Numbered from the stretch's first letter, positions 8,938 to 17,599 are shown. The stretch is DNA of 64,000 bases from Pedobacter antarcticus (GCF_900112985.1 NZ_FONS01000009.1:1-64000); one strand, 5' to 3'. Numbers and translations: made by a program. Notes: generated by a model from the letters alone, not told the origin.

Positions 8938-10530
8938 TTAGTTCTGGCACCTCAACCCCTCAGCGGTGATTATACCTTTGTAATAATATTCAGTACCGGA
9001 ATGATCTTCATCGTCACGGCATTCCCATAAAGAATAATTACGGAGATAGCGATCCATTTCAGGATCTATTTTTACTCTTGTACCTTCCGGCAGACGCAAG
9101 ATCAATTCTACCTGTTGATCTCTCCAATTTGCTTTTTGCATTAACTGCAGTTCAGGACTAAATTGCAGCAGAGAGTCCTGCTGTGTAAAATCATAACGGA
9201 TCTGCTTAGCCAGGTTTAATGCCTGCTCGAAGCTCCTTCCCTTGGAGCTGTAATTCCGAATCAGCTCCGGCTTACCGCTTTCACTTCTTTCAATCGTTAA
9301 GGATACATTCTTTGGTAAAGTAAAAGGACTCTCTTCCAGACTTCTAACCACAGCTCCTGCTTTTTCGGTCGTATCCAGATGGTAACGTAAACTGTCTTCT
9401 TTGCTAAAAAACATGCGGGTGTCCATTTTCAAGGTAAATTCAGGATAGCTCTTCAACTCATAATTTCGGGTAAAAGCCGCAGTGTCCTTAAATTCTGTCG
9501 TGGTTCTGGCTACATAAAATATGGTGAAAGACAACCCGGCAAGCCAGATAATCAGCATTCCGAAGGAGAGTGCTTTAGGAATTGAAACGGTATTAAAAGC
9601 TACCCGTACCGCAAATAGAATCAGCGCCAGTAATGGAATGGCAATTACCACAAACACAGCCAGCAGTAAATTATTAATTTCAGCAGCATCAACTAAAGTA
9701 AAAGGAAAGAAGCTATTCAATCCAGTGTTCCAAAACCCCATAGATGCAGCCAGTGCCCCTATTGTCGCCAGAAAGGCAATTGAACTGAAAATCATAATCA
9801 AGATCGCAATAATCTGAAGTAATTTCTTTCCAGTACCTTTCAGGAAAATGTCCATGACCTCAATAAATTCGGTGATAAACGTACCCGAACGTTTAACCAT
9901 TGGCTGGATATGTGCATTGGCGTGTTGCAGATTATCCTTCAACTGGGCCATTTCCTGGTCAAAATTCCTTTTGAACCCTTTCAGATTAACGGCTTCACCT
10001 TTCATTGCCATTCTTTCCGATCGGCTATGTGCCTTAGGGATCGTAATCCAGAGAATCAGATAAGCTAATATGCCGGATCCTCCCATCAAAGCAGTGATCA
10101 CAGCGATTACCCTTAATATACTAACGTCTATTTTGAGATAATAACTTAAGCCGGAACAGACACCTGAAATCATCGCATCTTCTGTATCTCTATAGATCCT
10201 GCGTTCGCCAAAAACAGGTCTTTCTTCTTTGTCAGCAGTAAATACAGGTTGTTCTTCCTCTTCAGCATCTCCGAAATCACTTACGGACCCCATTAAACCA
10301 GTTACGACTTCGACGTCTTCTTTTTGAATAACTTGTTTGTGCTGTGCCTGCAAAATATCGGCAAACATTTCTGCGATTCTGTTCTCAATATCTTTTACAA
10401 TCTCAAAATCGTCAGCACTTTTCCCAAAATGCTGCTTAACAGCGATCAGATATTGTGTGAGTATTTCATAGGCATCCTCCTCGATGTGAATAATGGAGTT
10501 CCCTATATTAATATTTAATGTCTTCTTCAT
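8938..10530 (-). CDS. PspC-domain membrane protein
   Basis: This 530-residue protein has an N-terminal cytoplasmic segment (1-100), a PspC domain (about 108-168, RRIYRDTEDAMISGVCSGLS then a hydrophobic helix) and an amphipathic stretch. Three or four membrane helices (about 235-345) and a soluble C-terminal region rich in charged residues follow. PspC proteins sense or respond to envelope stress together with phage-shock or LiaF-like systems. It forms an operon with the padR gene 53 bases upstream, a pairing conserved in this phylum. This implies that PadR controls its own expression and that of this envelope protein. The ligand or trigger is unknown. Confidence 0.9.
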   Translation of the reverse strand: MKKTLNINIGNSIIHIEEDAYEILTQYLIAVKQHFGKSADDFEIVKDIENRIAEMFADILQAQHKQVIQKEDVEVVTGLMGSVSDFGDAEEEEQPVFTADKEERPVFGERRIYRDTEDAMISGVCSGLSYYLKIDVSILRVIAVITALMGGSGILAYLILWITIPKAHSRSERMAMKGEAVNLKGFKRNFDQEMAQLKDNLQHANAHIQPMVKRSGTFITEFIEVMDIFLKGTGKKLLQIIAILIMIFSSIAFLATIGALAASMGFWNTGLNSFFPFTLVDAAEINNLLLAVFVVIAIPLLALILFAVRVAFNTVSIPKALSFGMLIIWLAGLSFTIFYVARTTTEFKDTAAFTRNYELKSYPEFTLKMDTRMFFSKEDSLRYHLDTTEKAGAVVRSLEESPFTLPKNVSLTIERSESGKPELIRNYSSKGRSFEQALNLAKQIRYDFTQQDSLLQFSPELQLMQKANWRDQQVELILRLPEGTRVKIDPEMDRYLRNYSLWECRDDEDHSGTEYYYKGIITAEGLRCQN

Positions 10531-10583
10531 CGGAATATATTTGTTTATGTCTTATTAATGTTTAGCCTGTTATCTATGGGGGC

Positions 10584-10919
10584 TTAGGATAGTGAAGCAT
10601 TTTTTGCGTGATCAATAGCAAACGAGAGCTCCTGCCATGTCCCATCCAACTGCCCGAGTATTGCCGTGCCCTCGGGTGTTAGTACATAGTACTTTCTCGG
10701 AGGTCCGGAAGTCGATTCTACCCAGTTATAGCTGAGTAAGCCATTGTTTTTCAGTCGTGTTAATAATGGGTAAAGCGTTCCTTCCACAACCAACAGCTTG
10801 GCAGCTCTTAATTCTGCGATAATGTCCGAGGCGTATATCTCTCCTTTTGAGATAATCAGGAGCACACAATATTCAAGTATGCCCTTGCGCATTTGTGTTT
10901 GTGTATTTTCTGCAATCAT
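10584..10919 (-). CDS. PadR-family transcriptional regulator
   Basis: This is a winged-helix repressor of about 111 residues. The QMRKGILEYCVLLIISKGEI stretch and VVEGTLYPLLTRLKNNGLL (recognition helix and wing) are diagnostic of PadR, and PPRKYYVLTPEG is the conserved wing. I place the start at the ATG giving MIAENTQTQ; an upstream ATG would add 12 residues that run through the operator palindrome, so it is less likely. The gene is first in the padR-pspC transcript. Two palindromes immediately upstream suggest autorepression. Confidence 0.92.
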   Translation of the reverse strand: MIAENTQTQMRKGILEYCVLLIISKGEIYASDIIAELRAAKLLVVEGTLYPLLTRLKNNGLLSYNWVESTSGPPRKYYVLTPEGTAILGQLDGTWQELSFAIDHAKNASLS

Positions 10920-10920
10920 A

Positions 10921-10968
10921 ATACAAAGATATATGCTTTGTATAGTAATATGCAATACATAGTACTAT
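10921..10968. promoter_or_regulatory. Probable PadR operator (two palindromes)
   Basis: ATACAAAG (10921-10928) and CTTTGTAT (10936-10943) form a perfect inverted repeat with a 7-base spacer directly before the padR start. The 10-bp palindrome ATAGTACTAT (10959-10968) follows. Both lie where an autorepressor would block the promoter. Binding by PadR is an inference. Confidence 0.55.
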
Positions 10969-11257
10969 ATGAATACAAAATATAAATACAATTATTTGAT
11001 AATCAGTGAAATAAAATTTGAATCAATAACTCATTTGATTAAAAATCATGGAAATTACATTAGAAAAATCCTTTTTTTAAATCCGAATTAAGAAATATTA
11101 GAGAAAAATTACTGAATTGAAGAATGATATTTAAGGAAATTAAGAGCTGGAAATAACAGGAATGTCATAGAAAAATTTAAATATCAACATCTTAGCAGAT
11201 TCAAAGATTTTGGCGCACAGTTTGTTTATTCTTGATTGTACCTTTAAGAATTCGCTT
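10969..11257. other. Gene-free AT-rich stretch
   Basis: About 290 bases of very AT-rich DNA lie between padR and the next small gene. The region between 10970 and 11190 shows no recognisable gene, RNA or strong hairpin. A weak -7-like TACCTTTA lies at 11239-11246, close to the small membrane protein start. Confidence 0.4.
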
Positions 11258-11416
11258 ATGTTAGTGAAATTAAGTTTATTATTTCCCCCTTTAGCCAGAA
11301 AGGACCGATCAGCAGAAAAAGCTGCATTAACCAAGAAACAATGGATCAATGCAGACCGGATAGTTATGCTTCTATTATTCCTGGGAGTGATTGCCGGAGC
11401 CATTTTATTTTCCTGA
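11258..11416 (+). CDS. Small single-pass membrane protein, unknown function
   Basis: I do not recognise this 52-residue protein. The N-terminal half is basic (PLARKDRSAEKAALTKKQW), and the C-terminal 20 residues form one membrane helix (IVMLLLFLGVIAGAILFS). That suggests a tail-anchored inner-membrane peptide. The start is the ATG giving MLVKLSLLF; an in-frame ATG 48 bases upstream is possible but has no better context. A strong terminator 40 bases downstream supports this being a real transcription unit. Coding status is likely but not certain. Confidence 0.55.
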   Translation: MLVKLSLLFPPLARKDRSAEKAALTKKQWINADRIVMLLLFLGVIAGAILFS

Positions 11417-11456
11417 AACGGGACATAAGTCTTAAGATATAGTACTTATTTTTTTT

Positions 11457-11487
11457 AAGCGTTTGGAGACCCAAACGCTTTTTTTGT
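11457..11487 (+). terminator. Terminator after the small membrane protein
   Basis: The 10-bp stem AAGCGTTTGG / CCAAACGCTT has the tetraloop AGAC and is followed by T6. Confidence 0.88.
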
Positions 11488-11499
11488 GTCTTATTTTCA

Positions 11500-11520
11500 G
11501 TCCATTAAGATTAAATGGAC
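11500..11520 (-). terminator. Weak hairpin after the DACNV protein gene
   Basis: The 7-bp stem GTCCATT / AATGGAC lies 13 bases past the minus-strand stop, with only a broken T run. It may end that transcript. Confidence 0.4.
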
Positions 11521-11532
11521 ACAAAACATATT

Positions 11533-12675
11533 TTAAAGTAGTAACGTGTCAATACGATGTGCCTGAACGCGGCTCTGCAGGGTAGACCAGGAGTAAATGG
11601 TGAAGTGCCCATCCTGTGAAGCCACCAGCGCAATTGCACCATTCTGATCGTGAATAAACTGAGCGGCAGATAAATGTCTCGTTCCGCCAACTTTGGCTGG
11701 ATGAATAAGGACAGCATCACCGCCGGCAATTGGCTCCATAAAGGATAGTTCCTCCACTGGTTCCTTTCCTTTTGCCCGCCCGATTTTAGCACCAAACGCG
11801 AGCAGTTCATAATCCGAAGTAATCACTGTCGCGCCGTCTACTGCAGTAAGTCCTGCCAGATGTTCCACTTCTCTTTTAAGTGCCGTCTGCCAAAAGATCT
11901 GACTTGCTTCCTTACGATCCTGCCTCAGCAAGTTTGACAGTCCGCCAAAAGCCGGCTGAACCCCGTATTGGATTGGCTTGATGATAGATTGCAACCAATT
12001 ATTATTATCGCCCGGTACAACCAGTAAAGTGCCTCCACGCTGGTGCGACCTCATAGATACGGCGAGCTGGATCAATACATTAACGGTATCATTCCAATAC
12101 GATGGCGCAGTAAGGTCAAGCAGGGAGAGCAGCATAGGCGGGCTGTCCGGAACATTAGCAGAGTTAGTATCTACAATTTTAATCTGATCTCCTTTAAGTA
12201 CCGCAAGGTTCGTAAATTTACCGAATCCATATATTCTGCGGTGCTTAATAACCAGCAAAGCTGGTTCCGAAACGTCAAGAACAAAACAAAAATTAGGAAT
12301 ACTTGTGGTGGTTCCCCAGATGAATAACTCACCTTCTTCCTCCCAGATTCCAATATGGATACCAGCACGTTCCACTCCGGGTGCTATTTTAGTTAGTACC
12401 GCAGGATTAAGCGGAAGCCGCTGTTTAAACAACAAGGGATTTCCCGCCTGCGCGGGAGATAGAAAAGCAAGGGATATTTTAGGAGAATGTCCCTCTTCTT
12501 TCCGGATACTGGCCCAGAAAGTCACATCAATTATAGTCTCGACAATTTGTGCGGAGGGCAGCGGAGCCAGATCTTCTTCCCCGTTATCCCTGGCTTTCGC
12601 GAGGTGCTGCGCAAAAATAGCTTCTACTTTAGGAGCAATAATTCTGGCGGCCTGATACGTGGTTTTATCGAACAT
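11533..12675 (-). CDS. DACNV-type sensor protein with diadenylate-cyclase-like (DisA_N) domain
   Basis: This 380-residue soluble protein has an N-terminal region (about 1-200) that fits the DACNV sensor domain described next to DAC domains. Its C-terminal third carries the two signature motifs of diadenylate cyclases: DGA at about 280-282 (VDGATVITSDYELLAFG) and GTRH at about 331-334 (GGTRHLSAAQFI). DAC enzymes condense two ATP into c-di-AMP. The usual GTRHR reads GTRHL here, so activity is probable but unproven. It has no membrane anchor, unlike CdaA. It is divergent from a 102-aa unknown gene. Residue positions are counted by hand. Confidence 0.75.
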   Translation of the reverse strand: MFDKTTYQAARIIAPKVEAIFAQHLAKARDNGEEDLAPLPSAQIVETIIDVTFWASIRKEEGHSPKISLAFLSPAQAGNPLLFKQRLPLNPAVLTKIAPGVERAGIHIGIWEEEGELFIWGTTTSIPNFCFVLDVSEPALLVIKHRRIYGFGKFTNLAVLKGDQIKIVDTNSANVPDSPPMLLSLLDLTAPSYWNDTVNVLIQLAVSMRSHQRGGTLLVVPGDNNNWLQSIIKPIQYGVQPAFGGLSNLLRQDRKEASQIFWQTALKREVEHLAGLTAVDGATVITSDYELLAFGAKIGRAKGKEPVEELSFMEPIAGGDAVLIHPAKVGGTRHLSAAQFIHDQNGAIALVASQDGHFTIYSWSTLQSRVQAHRIDTLLL

Positions 12676-12754
12676 GGTTTAAAGTTAAGATATTAATTTG
12701 TGCTTCAAAATTTTTAGTTTTACCGGATCAGCAAGTCATTTCAGCATTATAAAC

Positions 12755-13063
12755 ATGATCTACGCCAATAAAAAAGTACAGGAGTCGCCTAATCAGGCCG
12801 CACAACATGCAAAAATCATCGATACTATGCTCCAGCTTCAGGAAAAGGAATTTGTGCGTATCGAAGGACAAACCGTTTGGCTCAGATCCAATCTGTGGAA
12901 GAACGTACTGCTTGCCCAAAACTGGATGAAATGTGCCCATATTTACTGTAACCTGATTCTGAAATATAATAAAAAATCCCCATTGGAGTTTAGGGATATT
13001 GAAACCGATGCAGTGATCGGTAAATTAAACGGAAAACAGGTGAAGGTATTACTCTTTCACTAA
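12755..13063 (+). CDS. Conserved-looking 102-residue protein, unknown function
   Basis: I do not recognise this family. The protein is soluble, basic and has two Cys (KCAHIYCNLIL) in a predicted helix. It has no signal peptide or membrane segment. I chose the ATG giving MIYANKKVQ; an upstream ATG 57 bases earlier adds a hydrophobic, unlikely leader. It is divergent from the DACNV gene. Its stop codon overlaps the stop of the convergent rlmF by 4 bases. The regular codon pattern and tight packing favour a real gene. Confidence 0.6.
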   Translation: MIYANKKVQESPNQAAQHAKIIDTMLQLQEKEFVRIEGQTVWLRSNLWKNVLLAQNWMKCAHIYCNLILKYNKKSPLEFRDIETDAVIGKLNGKQVKVLLFH

Positions 13064-14013
13064 CTTTTTTTAGTCAGCCTTTTTACACGCCAGTCCTCCA
13101 ATTCTGGATCGTTAAGAAATGTCCAGGCTATAAATCTGCTTTGTTTCTGCCCTTGTGACATCGAAACCGTTTCAACCCTTGTCGCCCCTGCTCTTTCCAA
13201 AGCGGCATATAAAGGTGGAAGGTTCGCGCTTTTTGACACCAGGGAACTAAACATACAGCACTGATTTGCGTATTCTTTGCTTTCGGTAATCATATTACGG
13301 ACAAATTCCAACTCACCGCCTTTGCACCAAAGTTCTGATTGCTGACCACCAAAATTTAATACAGGCACAGTTTTCTTGCCTTTACTCAGATTTTGCACCT
13401 TTCTTTTAGACCCCGCCAATGCTTCTTCTGCCGACGCGTGAAAAGGTGGATTACAAAGGGTAAGATCAAACAGTTCTCCAGGTTTAAAGATTCCCTTGAA
13501 GATAGCGGAAGGATAATGCTGCAGTCTGAAGTTTAAATCATGCTGCAATACTGGATTTAAAGCGGCAATATTTTCGGCTGAATGAATAGCTTTTTTATCT
13601 ATATCTGTTCCCGTAAATGACCATCCATACACTTGATGCCCAATGATAGGATAAATACAGTTCGCACCTGTACCGATATCCAATATTTTGATTTGTTTAC
13701 CGCGAGGGACTTCACCCCCATTTAGTGCAGCAAGCAGATCTGCCAGATAATGAATGTAATCGGCCCTTCCCGGAATCGGTGGACACAAATAGTTTGCAGG
13801 GATATCCCATTCCTGCAATCCATAAAAATGCATAAGCAAAGATTTGTTCAGCATTTTGACAGCTTCAGGATCAGAAAAATTTATAGATAGATCGCCATAA
13901 GGATTTTCTGAAACGTACTTCTCCAACTCAGGAGAGGTTTGAATTAATTCTGGAAAATCATACCTGGAACGGTGAAGATTTCTAGGATGGAGGGAGTTTT
14001 TTTCAATAGACAT
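13060..14013 (-). CDS. rlmF: 23S rRNA (adenine(1618)-N6)-methyltransferase
   Basis: RlmF methylates A1618 of 23S rRNA using S-adenosylmethionine. The SAM-binding loop is KILDIGTGANCIYPIIG, and the adenine-N6 methyltransferase signature is CNPPFHASAEEA. LHPRNLHRSRYDF near the N-terminus and the spacing match RlmF. I use the ATG giving MSIEKNS (317 aa). The longer form would need a TTG inside the terminator hairpin of the upstream SDR gene. That hairpin touches the ribosome entry site. Confidence 0.93.
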   Translation of the reverse strand: MSIEKNSLHPRNLHRSRYDFPELIQTSPELEKYVSENPYGDLSINFSDPEAVKMLNKSLLMHFYGLQEWDIPANYLCPPIPGRADYIHYLADLLAALNGGEVPRGKQIKILDIGTGANCIYPIIGHQVYGWSFTGTDIDKKAIHSAENIAALNPVLQHDLNFRLQHYPSAIFKGIFKPGELFDLTLCNPPFHASAEEALAGSKRKVQNLSKGKKTVPVLNFGGQQSELWCKGGELEFVRNMITESKEYANQCCMFSSLVSKSANLPPLYAALERAGATRVETVSMSQGQKQSRFIAWTFLNDPELEDWRVKRLTKKS

Positions 14014-14017
14014 AAAA

Positions 14018-14043
14018 TAACGCTTACCCAAAGGTAAGCGTTA
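14018..14043 (-). terminator. Terminator of the SDR gene, overlapping the rlmF leader
   Basis: The 11-bp perfect stem TAACGCTTACC / GGTAAGCGTTA has a 4-base loop. On the minus strand it is followed by TTTTATG, in which the ATG is the rlmF start codon. The distal arm (GGTAAG) is also the only Shine-Dalgarno-like sequence for rlmF. Confidence 0.7.
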
Positions 14044-14050
14044 ATCTTAT

Positions 14051-14803
14051 TTATTGGGCAAGATATCCGCCATCTGCTGCATAATAAGCTCCTGTAACGA
14101 AGGAAGCTTTATCTGAAGCAAGCCATAATACGAGCTCTGCAATTTCTTTGGATTCACCCAGGCGGCCAACCGGATGCAGCTGCACCAGATTATCCATTTG
14201 CTCCGGAGTGAGGTGTTTAGTGATTAATGGGGTCCGGATATATCCGGGGCCTACGGAGTTGACCCTGATATTCTGCTCTCCATATTCCAGCGCAGCAGAT
14301 TTTGTTAAACCTACAACTCCATGCTTGGCCGCTACATAGGCACCTGATAACTTGGTGCCCACCTGCCCTAAGATGGAAGCCATGTTAATGATACTTCCGC
14401 CTCCGTGCTCGAGCATTGCCGGAATCTGATATCTCAGGCCATAGAAGACGCCGGAGAGATTAATGGCAATTACCTTATCCCAGCCGTCAACCGGATACTC
14501 TCCTGTCCGGGCTGCAGGTCCACCGATACCGGCGTTGTTTACAGCGATATGTAATGCACCGAACTGTTCGATTGTAATTTTAACTAATTTTTCATTGTCT
14601 TCTGGCTTTGAGGTATCAGCCTGCACAAAAATTGCATCTGCCCCCTGCGACTTAAGTTCTGCGACAACGCGTTCTCCATTTTCCTGGTCGACATCAGATA
14701 CAACAACCTTGGCGCCAGCCTCAGCAAAAATATGGGCGACGGCTTCTCCGATACCGGAGGCAGCACCTGTAACTATAGCTACTTTATTCTCTAATAATTT
14801 CAT
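14051..14803 (-). CDS. Short-chain dehydrogenase/reductase (classical SDR)
   Basis: This 250-residue Rossmann enzyme has the cofactor motif TGAASGIGEAVA (about 12-23). An Asp ends beta-strand 2 (VVSDVD), suggesting NAD(H) preference. NNAGIGGPA is at about 89, the catalytic Ser is in NMASILGQVG, and the YVAAKHG motif carries Tyr and Lys at about 155-159. Its length and C-terminal GAYYAADGGYLAQ match glucose/3-oxoacyl-type SDRs. It lies between a sugar transporter and rlmF, which weakly suggests sugar oxidation, but the substrate cannot be told. Confidence 0.92.
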   Translation of the reverse strand: MKLLENKVAIVTGAASGIGEAVAHIFAEAGAKVVVSDVDQENGERVVAELKSQGADAIFVQADTSKPEDNEKLVKITIEQFGALHIAVNNAGIGGPAARTGEYPVDGWDKVIAINLSGVFYGLRYQIPAMLEHGGGSIINMASILGQVGTKLSGAYVAAKHGVVGLTKSAALEYGEQNIRVNSVGPGYIRTPLITKHLTPEQMDNLVQLHPVGRLGESKEIAELVLWLASDKASFVTGAYYAADGGYLAQ

Positions 14804-14867
14804 GGATCTTAATTATGATTGTATTCTAAAAGAATAACAAATTAGAGTTCGAAAGGTTCCATAAAAC

Positions 14868-14905
14868 AGAAGAGCCTGTTCAACTTTCATTGACCAGGCT
14901 CTTCT
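14868..14905 (-). terminator. Terminator after the sugar MFS transporter
   Basis: The 10-bp stem GAAGAGCCTG / CAGGCTCTTC has a 16-base loop. On the minus strand it is followed by TGTTTTAT. Confidence 0.7.
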
Positions 14906-14929
14906 CACGCGTTTCCGCTATATAACTTT

Positions 14930-16339
14930 TTAATGGTTTACATTCACTTTCAGATCGGGGTCTACTTTAACCTTTTTCATACAGTATAATCCAAAGATCA
15001 GGATGTAAATATAGCAGGCAACAGGAATAAAGAAGGAATCCTGTATACCGGCAGAATCGGCAAGACTTCCTTGTACCAAAGGTAAGATTGCACCACCTAA
15101 AATAGCCATTACCAGTAACGAAGATCCCTGACTCACATATTTACCTAATCCGGCAATAGAAAGGGTATAGATATTAGAGAACATAATCGAATTGAATAAT
15201 CCAATACCTAAAATTGGATACACTGCCATCTCACCTTTACTAAAAATAGAAACAAGTAGTAAGATCACGTTAACTACGGCAAACAACACCAATGTGCGTG
15301 CAGGTGCAGAGCGGCCTACAAAGAATGCCAGGATATTTAATACGATAAATACAAGGAAGAAACTCGTCTGTGCAAAAGTGAGGTCGACGATGCTAAAAAT
15401 AACCAGGTAAACTACCGCTGCCGCGACTATCATATAAAGTATCTTTTTAGCCTGTGCCAGATTACTTAATGAAATCGCGCCCAGGAAACGACCAATCATA
15501 GCACCCCCCCAGAATAAAGCGAGATAGTTTTTACTAACAACTTCTGGCAGGCCCATTGTATCGGGTTTCTCCATAAATGCAATTAATAAACTTCCGATAC
15601 CAACCTCGGCACCTACATAACAGAAGATACCTACGACACCTAATTTCAGTTGAGGGAATTTTAAAGCACCCAATCCTCTTTCTTCTTCTGCATCAGTACT
15701 GAACGAAGGCAATTTAACCTGGCTGATCACTATAGCTAGTAAAACCAGGATACCTGCGAAAATAAGGTAGGGAATTCGCGTAGAATCTGCAGTAACCTGT
15801 CCGTTCTGAGTGAACAGCGTAAAAATCAGGTGACCACCAAGTACCGGAGCGATTGTAGTTCCGAATGAATTGAAAGCTTGCGTAAGGTTTAATCTGCTGG
15901 ACGCACCTTCTTCATCTCCAAGAAGCGTAACATAAGCGTTTGCGGTAATCTGCAAAATAGTAAAGCCCAGTCCTAGAACGAACAAAGCCGTTAGAAAAAT
16001 ACCGTAAACAGAGAATGATGCCGCAGGGTAGAAAAGACAGCAACCTACTGCCGATAATAACACGCCGGCAATAATTCCTTTTTTATAACCTACTTTATTA
16101 ACAGGGTCACCTTTATAATAAGAGATCATAAAATAGATTACTGATCCGATAAAGTAAGCGCCAAAGAAAGCAAACTGAACCAGCATGGACTGCTGGAAAT
16201 TCAATTGAAACTGCTGTTTCAGATGCGGAATAAGTATATCATTCATGCAGGTAATAAATCCCCACATAAAGAACAGCAGGGTCATAGTAATCATTGGGAT
16301 AACAGAGCTTGGTTTTTTTTCGGCTAACTTACTTTCCAT
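14930..16339 (-). CDS. Sugar:H+ symporter of the FucP family (MFS)
   Basis: This 469-residue inner-membrane protein has about 12 membrane helices. The N-terminal MTLLFFMWGFITCMNDILIP and LTQAFNSFGTTIAPVLGG motifs are typical of the FucP/glucose-galactose transporter group of the major facilitator superfamily. The acidic and polar residues FxxWG..N-D that contact sugar and proton in FucP are present. It should import a hexose or deoxyhexose by proton symport. Its only neighbour in the same orientation is the SDR gene, separated by a terminator, so the specific sugar is unknown. Confidence 0.88.
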   Translation of the reverse strand: MESKLAEKKPSSVIPMITMTLLFFMWGFITCMNDILIPHLKQQFQLNFQQSMLVQFAFFGAYFIGSVIYFMISYYKGDPVNKVGYKKGIIAGVLLSAVGCCLFYPAASFSVYGIFLTALFVLGLGFTILQITANAYVTLLGDEEGASSRLNLTQAFNSFGTTIAPVLGGHLIFTLFTQNGQVTADSTRIPYLIFAGILVLLAIVISQVKLPSFSTDAEEERGLGALKFPQLKLGVVGIFCYVGAEVGIGSLLIAFMEKPDTMGLPEVVSKNYLALFWGGAMIGRFLGAISLSNLAQAKKILYMIVAAAVVYLVIFSIVDLTFAQTSFFLVFIVLNILAFFVGRSAPARTLVLFAVVNVILLLVSIFSKGEMAVYPILGIGLFNSIMFSNIYTLSIAGLGKYVSQGSSLLVMAILGGAILPLVQGSLADSAGIQDSFFIPVACYIYILIFGLYCMKKVKVDPDLKVNVNH

Positions 16340-16509
16340 ATTGGATTGAATCGTTGAAATTGATAATTATTTAATATTAATTAAGAAGAACGGAGCTTTC
16401 TAAACGTGCTTCAGGCTTCTATAATTGGAGGCACAAGGTACAAAATGACCTATTCATCTCATATAGCAAATATGCTTATTAATTTATATGTTTGACCAAT
16501 ATTTATGCT

Positions 16510-16869
16510 ATGCACAAATTCATCAAAGGTTTTGGCTATGCATTCTCCGGAATTGCTTATACCGTCCGCACCCAGCTTAACTTCAGATTTCATCTTTTTG
16601 CAGCAGCTGCAATTATTTTAGCTGGCTGGTTTCTGAAAATCAGTACGGCTGAATGGTTCTCGGTAATATTAGTAAGTGGCTTAGTACTCTGTACAGAACT
16701 CATGAACACAGCAATTGAGGTTCTGGTTAACCTGGTATCTCCGGATTACAACGAGAAAGCCGGGCGTGTAAAGGATATAGCTGCCGGCGCTGTACTGATA
16801 GCTGCTGTTATTGCAATCCTGACAGGTGCGGTTATTTTCATTCCAAAAATCATCTGCTATGTTGTATAA
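16510..16869 (+). CDS. dgkA: Diacylglycerol kinase-family membrane protein (DgkA type)
   Basis: This small integral membrane kinase (119 aa) has three helices. The family signature is ELMNTAIEVLVNLVSPDYNE, which holds the catalytic Glu and the metal- and ATP-binding Glu and Asn. RTQLNFRFHLF is the cytoplasmic N-terminal amphipathic helix. It phosphorylates diacylglycerol or undecaprenol using ATP. I start at the ATG giving MHKFIKGFGYAF; the frame extends to a TTG six codons earlier without support. Its end overlaps the start of recO by 11 bases, so the two are co-transcribed. Confidence 0.9.
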   Translation: MHKFIKGFGYAFSGIAYTVRTQLNFRFHLFAAAAIILAGWFLKISTAEWFSVILVSGLVLCTELMNTAIEVLVNLVSPDYNEKAGRVKDIAAGAVLIAAVIAILTGAVIFIPKIICYVV

Positions 16870-17584
16870 GACGCGTGGAATAGTACTAAAAACGACACTT
16901 TACAGCGAAACCAGTGTGGTGGTACAAATGTTCACGGAGAAATTCGGTATCCAGTCTTATATGATCAACGGCGTGAAAAAACCGAAAGCAAAGATCAGGA
17001 TGAATATGCTTCAATCTCTTCATCTGGCGGATCTGGTCGTGTACCATAAGCCCAATATCGGGATTCAGCGGATTTCAGAACTGCTGCCTACCCCGGTATT
17101 CCGCAGCATCCCTTATGATCTGATTAAAAGTGCAATGATCATATTCCTGAATGAAGTGCTGTATAAAAGTATCCGGCAACAGCATGCAGATGAGCATTTA
17201 TTTAATTACATCTTTAACTCATTGTGCTGGATTGATGAAACGGCACAGGCAAATCCGAGTTTTCACCTCGCTTTTTTATTGAAATTGACCAGGTTTCTTG
17301 GTTTCGCGCCAAGTATGGAGCATAAAACAGATCAAAGTTACTTCGACCTACAAGAAGGTGAATTTAAATCCCTCCCTCCTTTACACCCGTATTTTATTCA
17401 GAAAAAGGAGGCTTTACTGTTTATTCAGCTTTTCACAACCTCTTTCGAAAATTTAAATGAGATAAAAATAGATAATGCCACCCGGAGAATTATCCTTGAT
17501 AAAATACTGGTTTACTACAACTTACATACTGCTTCTTTTGGAGAAATTAAATCTCATCAAATCCTGGAAGATGTTCTCTCTTAA
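16859..17584 (+). CDS. recO: DNA repair protein RecO
   Basis: RecO loads RecA onto single-stranded DNA with RecR in the RecF pathway. The N-terminal OB fold begins MLYKTRGIVLKTTLYSETSV, typical of RecO, and includes the conserved VNGVKKPKAK-like basic loop (MINGVKKPKAKIRMN). The C-terminal helical domain lacks the four-Cys zinc site found in some RecO proteins, as is usual for this phylum. Length is 241 aa. The ATG chosen overlaps the dgkA stop. Confidence 0.95.
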   Translation: MLYKTRGIVLKTTLYSETSVVVQMFTEKFGIQSYMINGVKKPKAKIRMNMLQSLHLADLVVYHKPNIGIQRISELLPTPVFRSIPYDLIKSAMIIFLNEVLYKSIRQQHADEHLFNYIFNSLCWIDETAQANPSFHLAFLLKLTRFLGFAPSMEHKTDQSYFDLQEGEFKSLPPLHPYFIQKKEALLFIQLFTTSFENLNEIKIDNATRRIILDKILVYYNLHTASFGEIKSHQILEDVLS

Positions 17585-17599
17585 AAATATTAAAAAAGT

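Noticed and set aside
11140-11403. Minus-strand frame of 87 codons opposite the small membrane protein
   Set aside because: It has irregular composition, no recognisable motif and no upstream promoter, and the plus-strand frame has a terminator at the right place.
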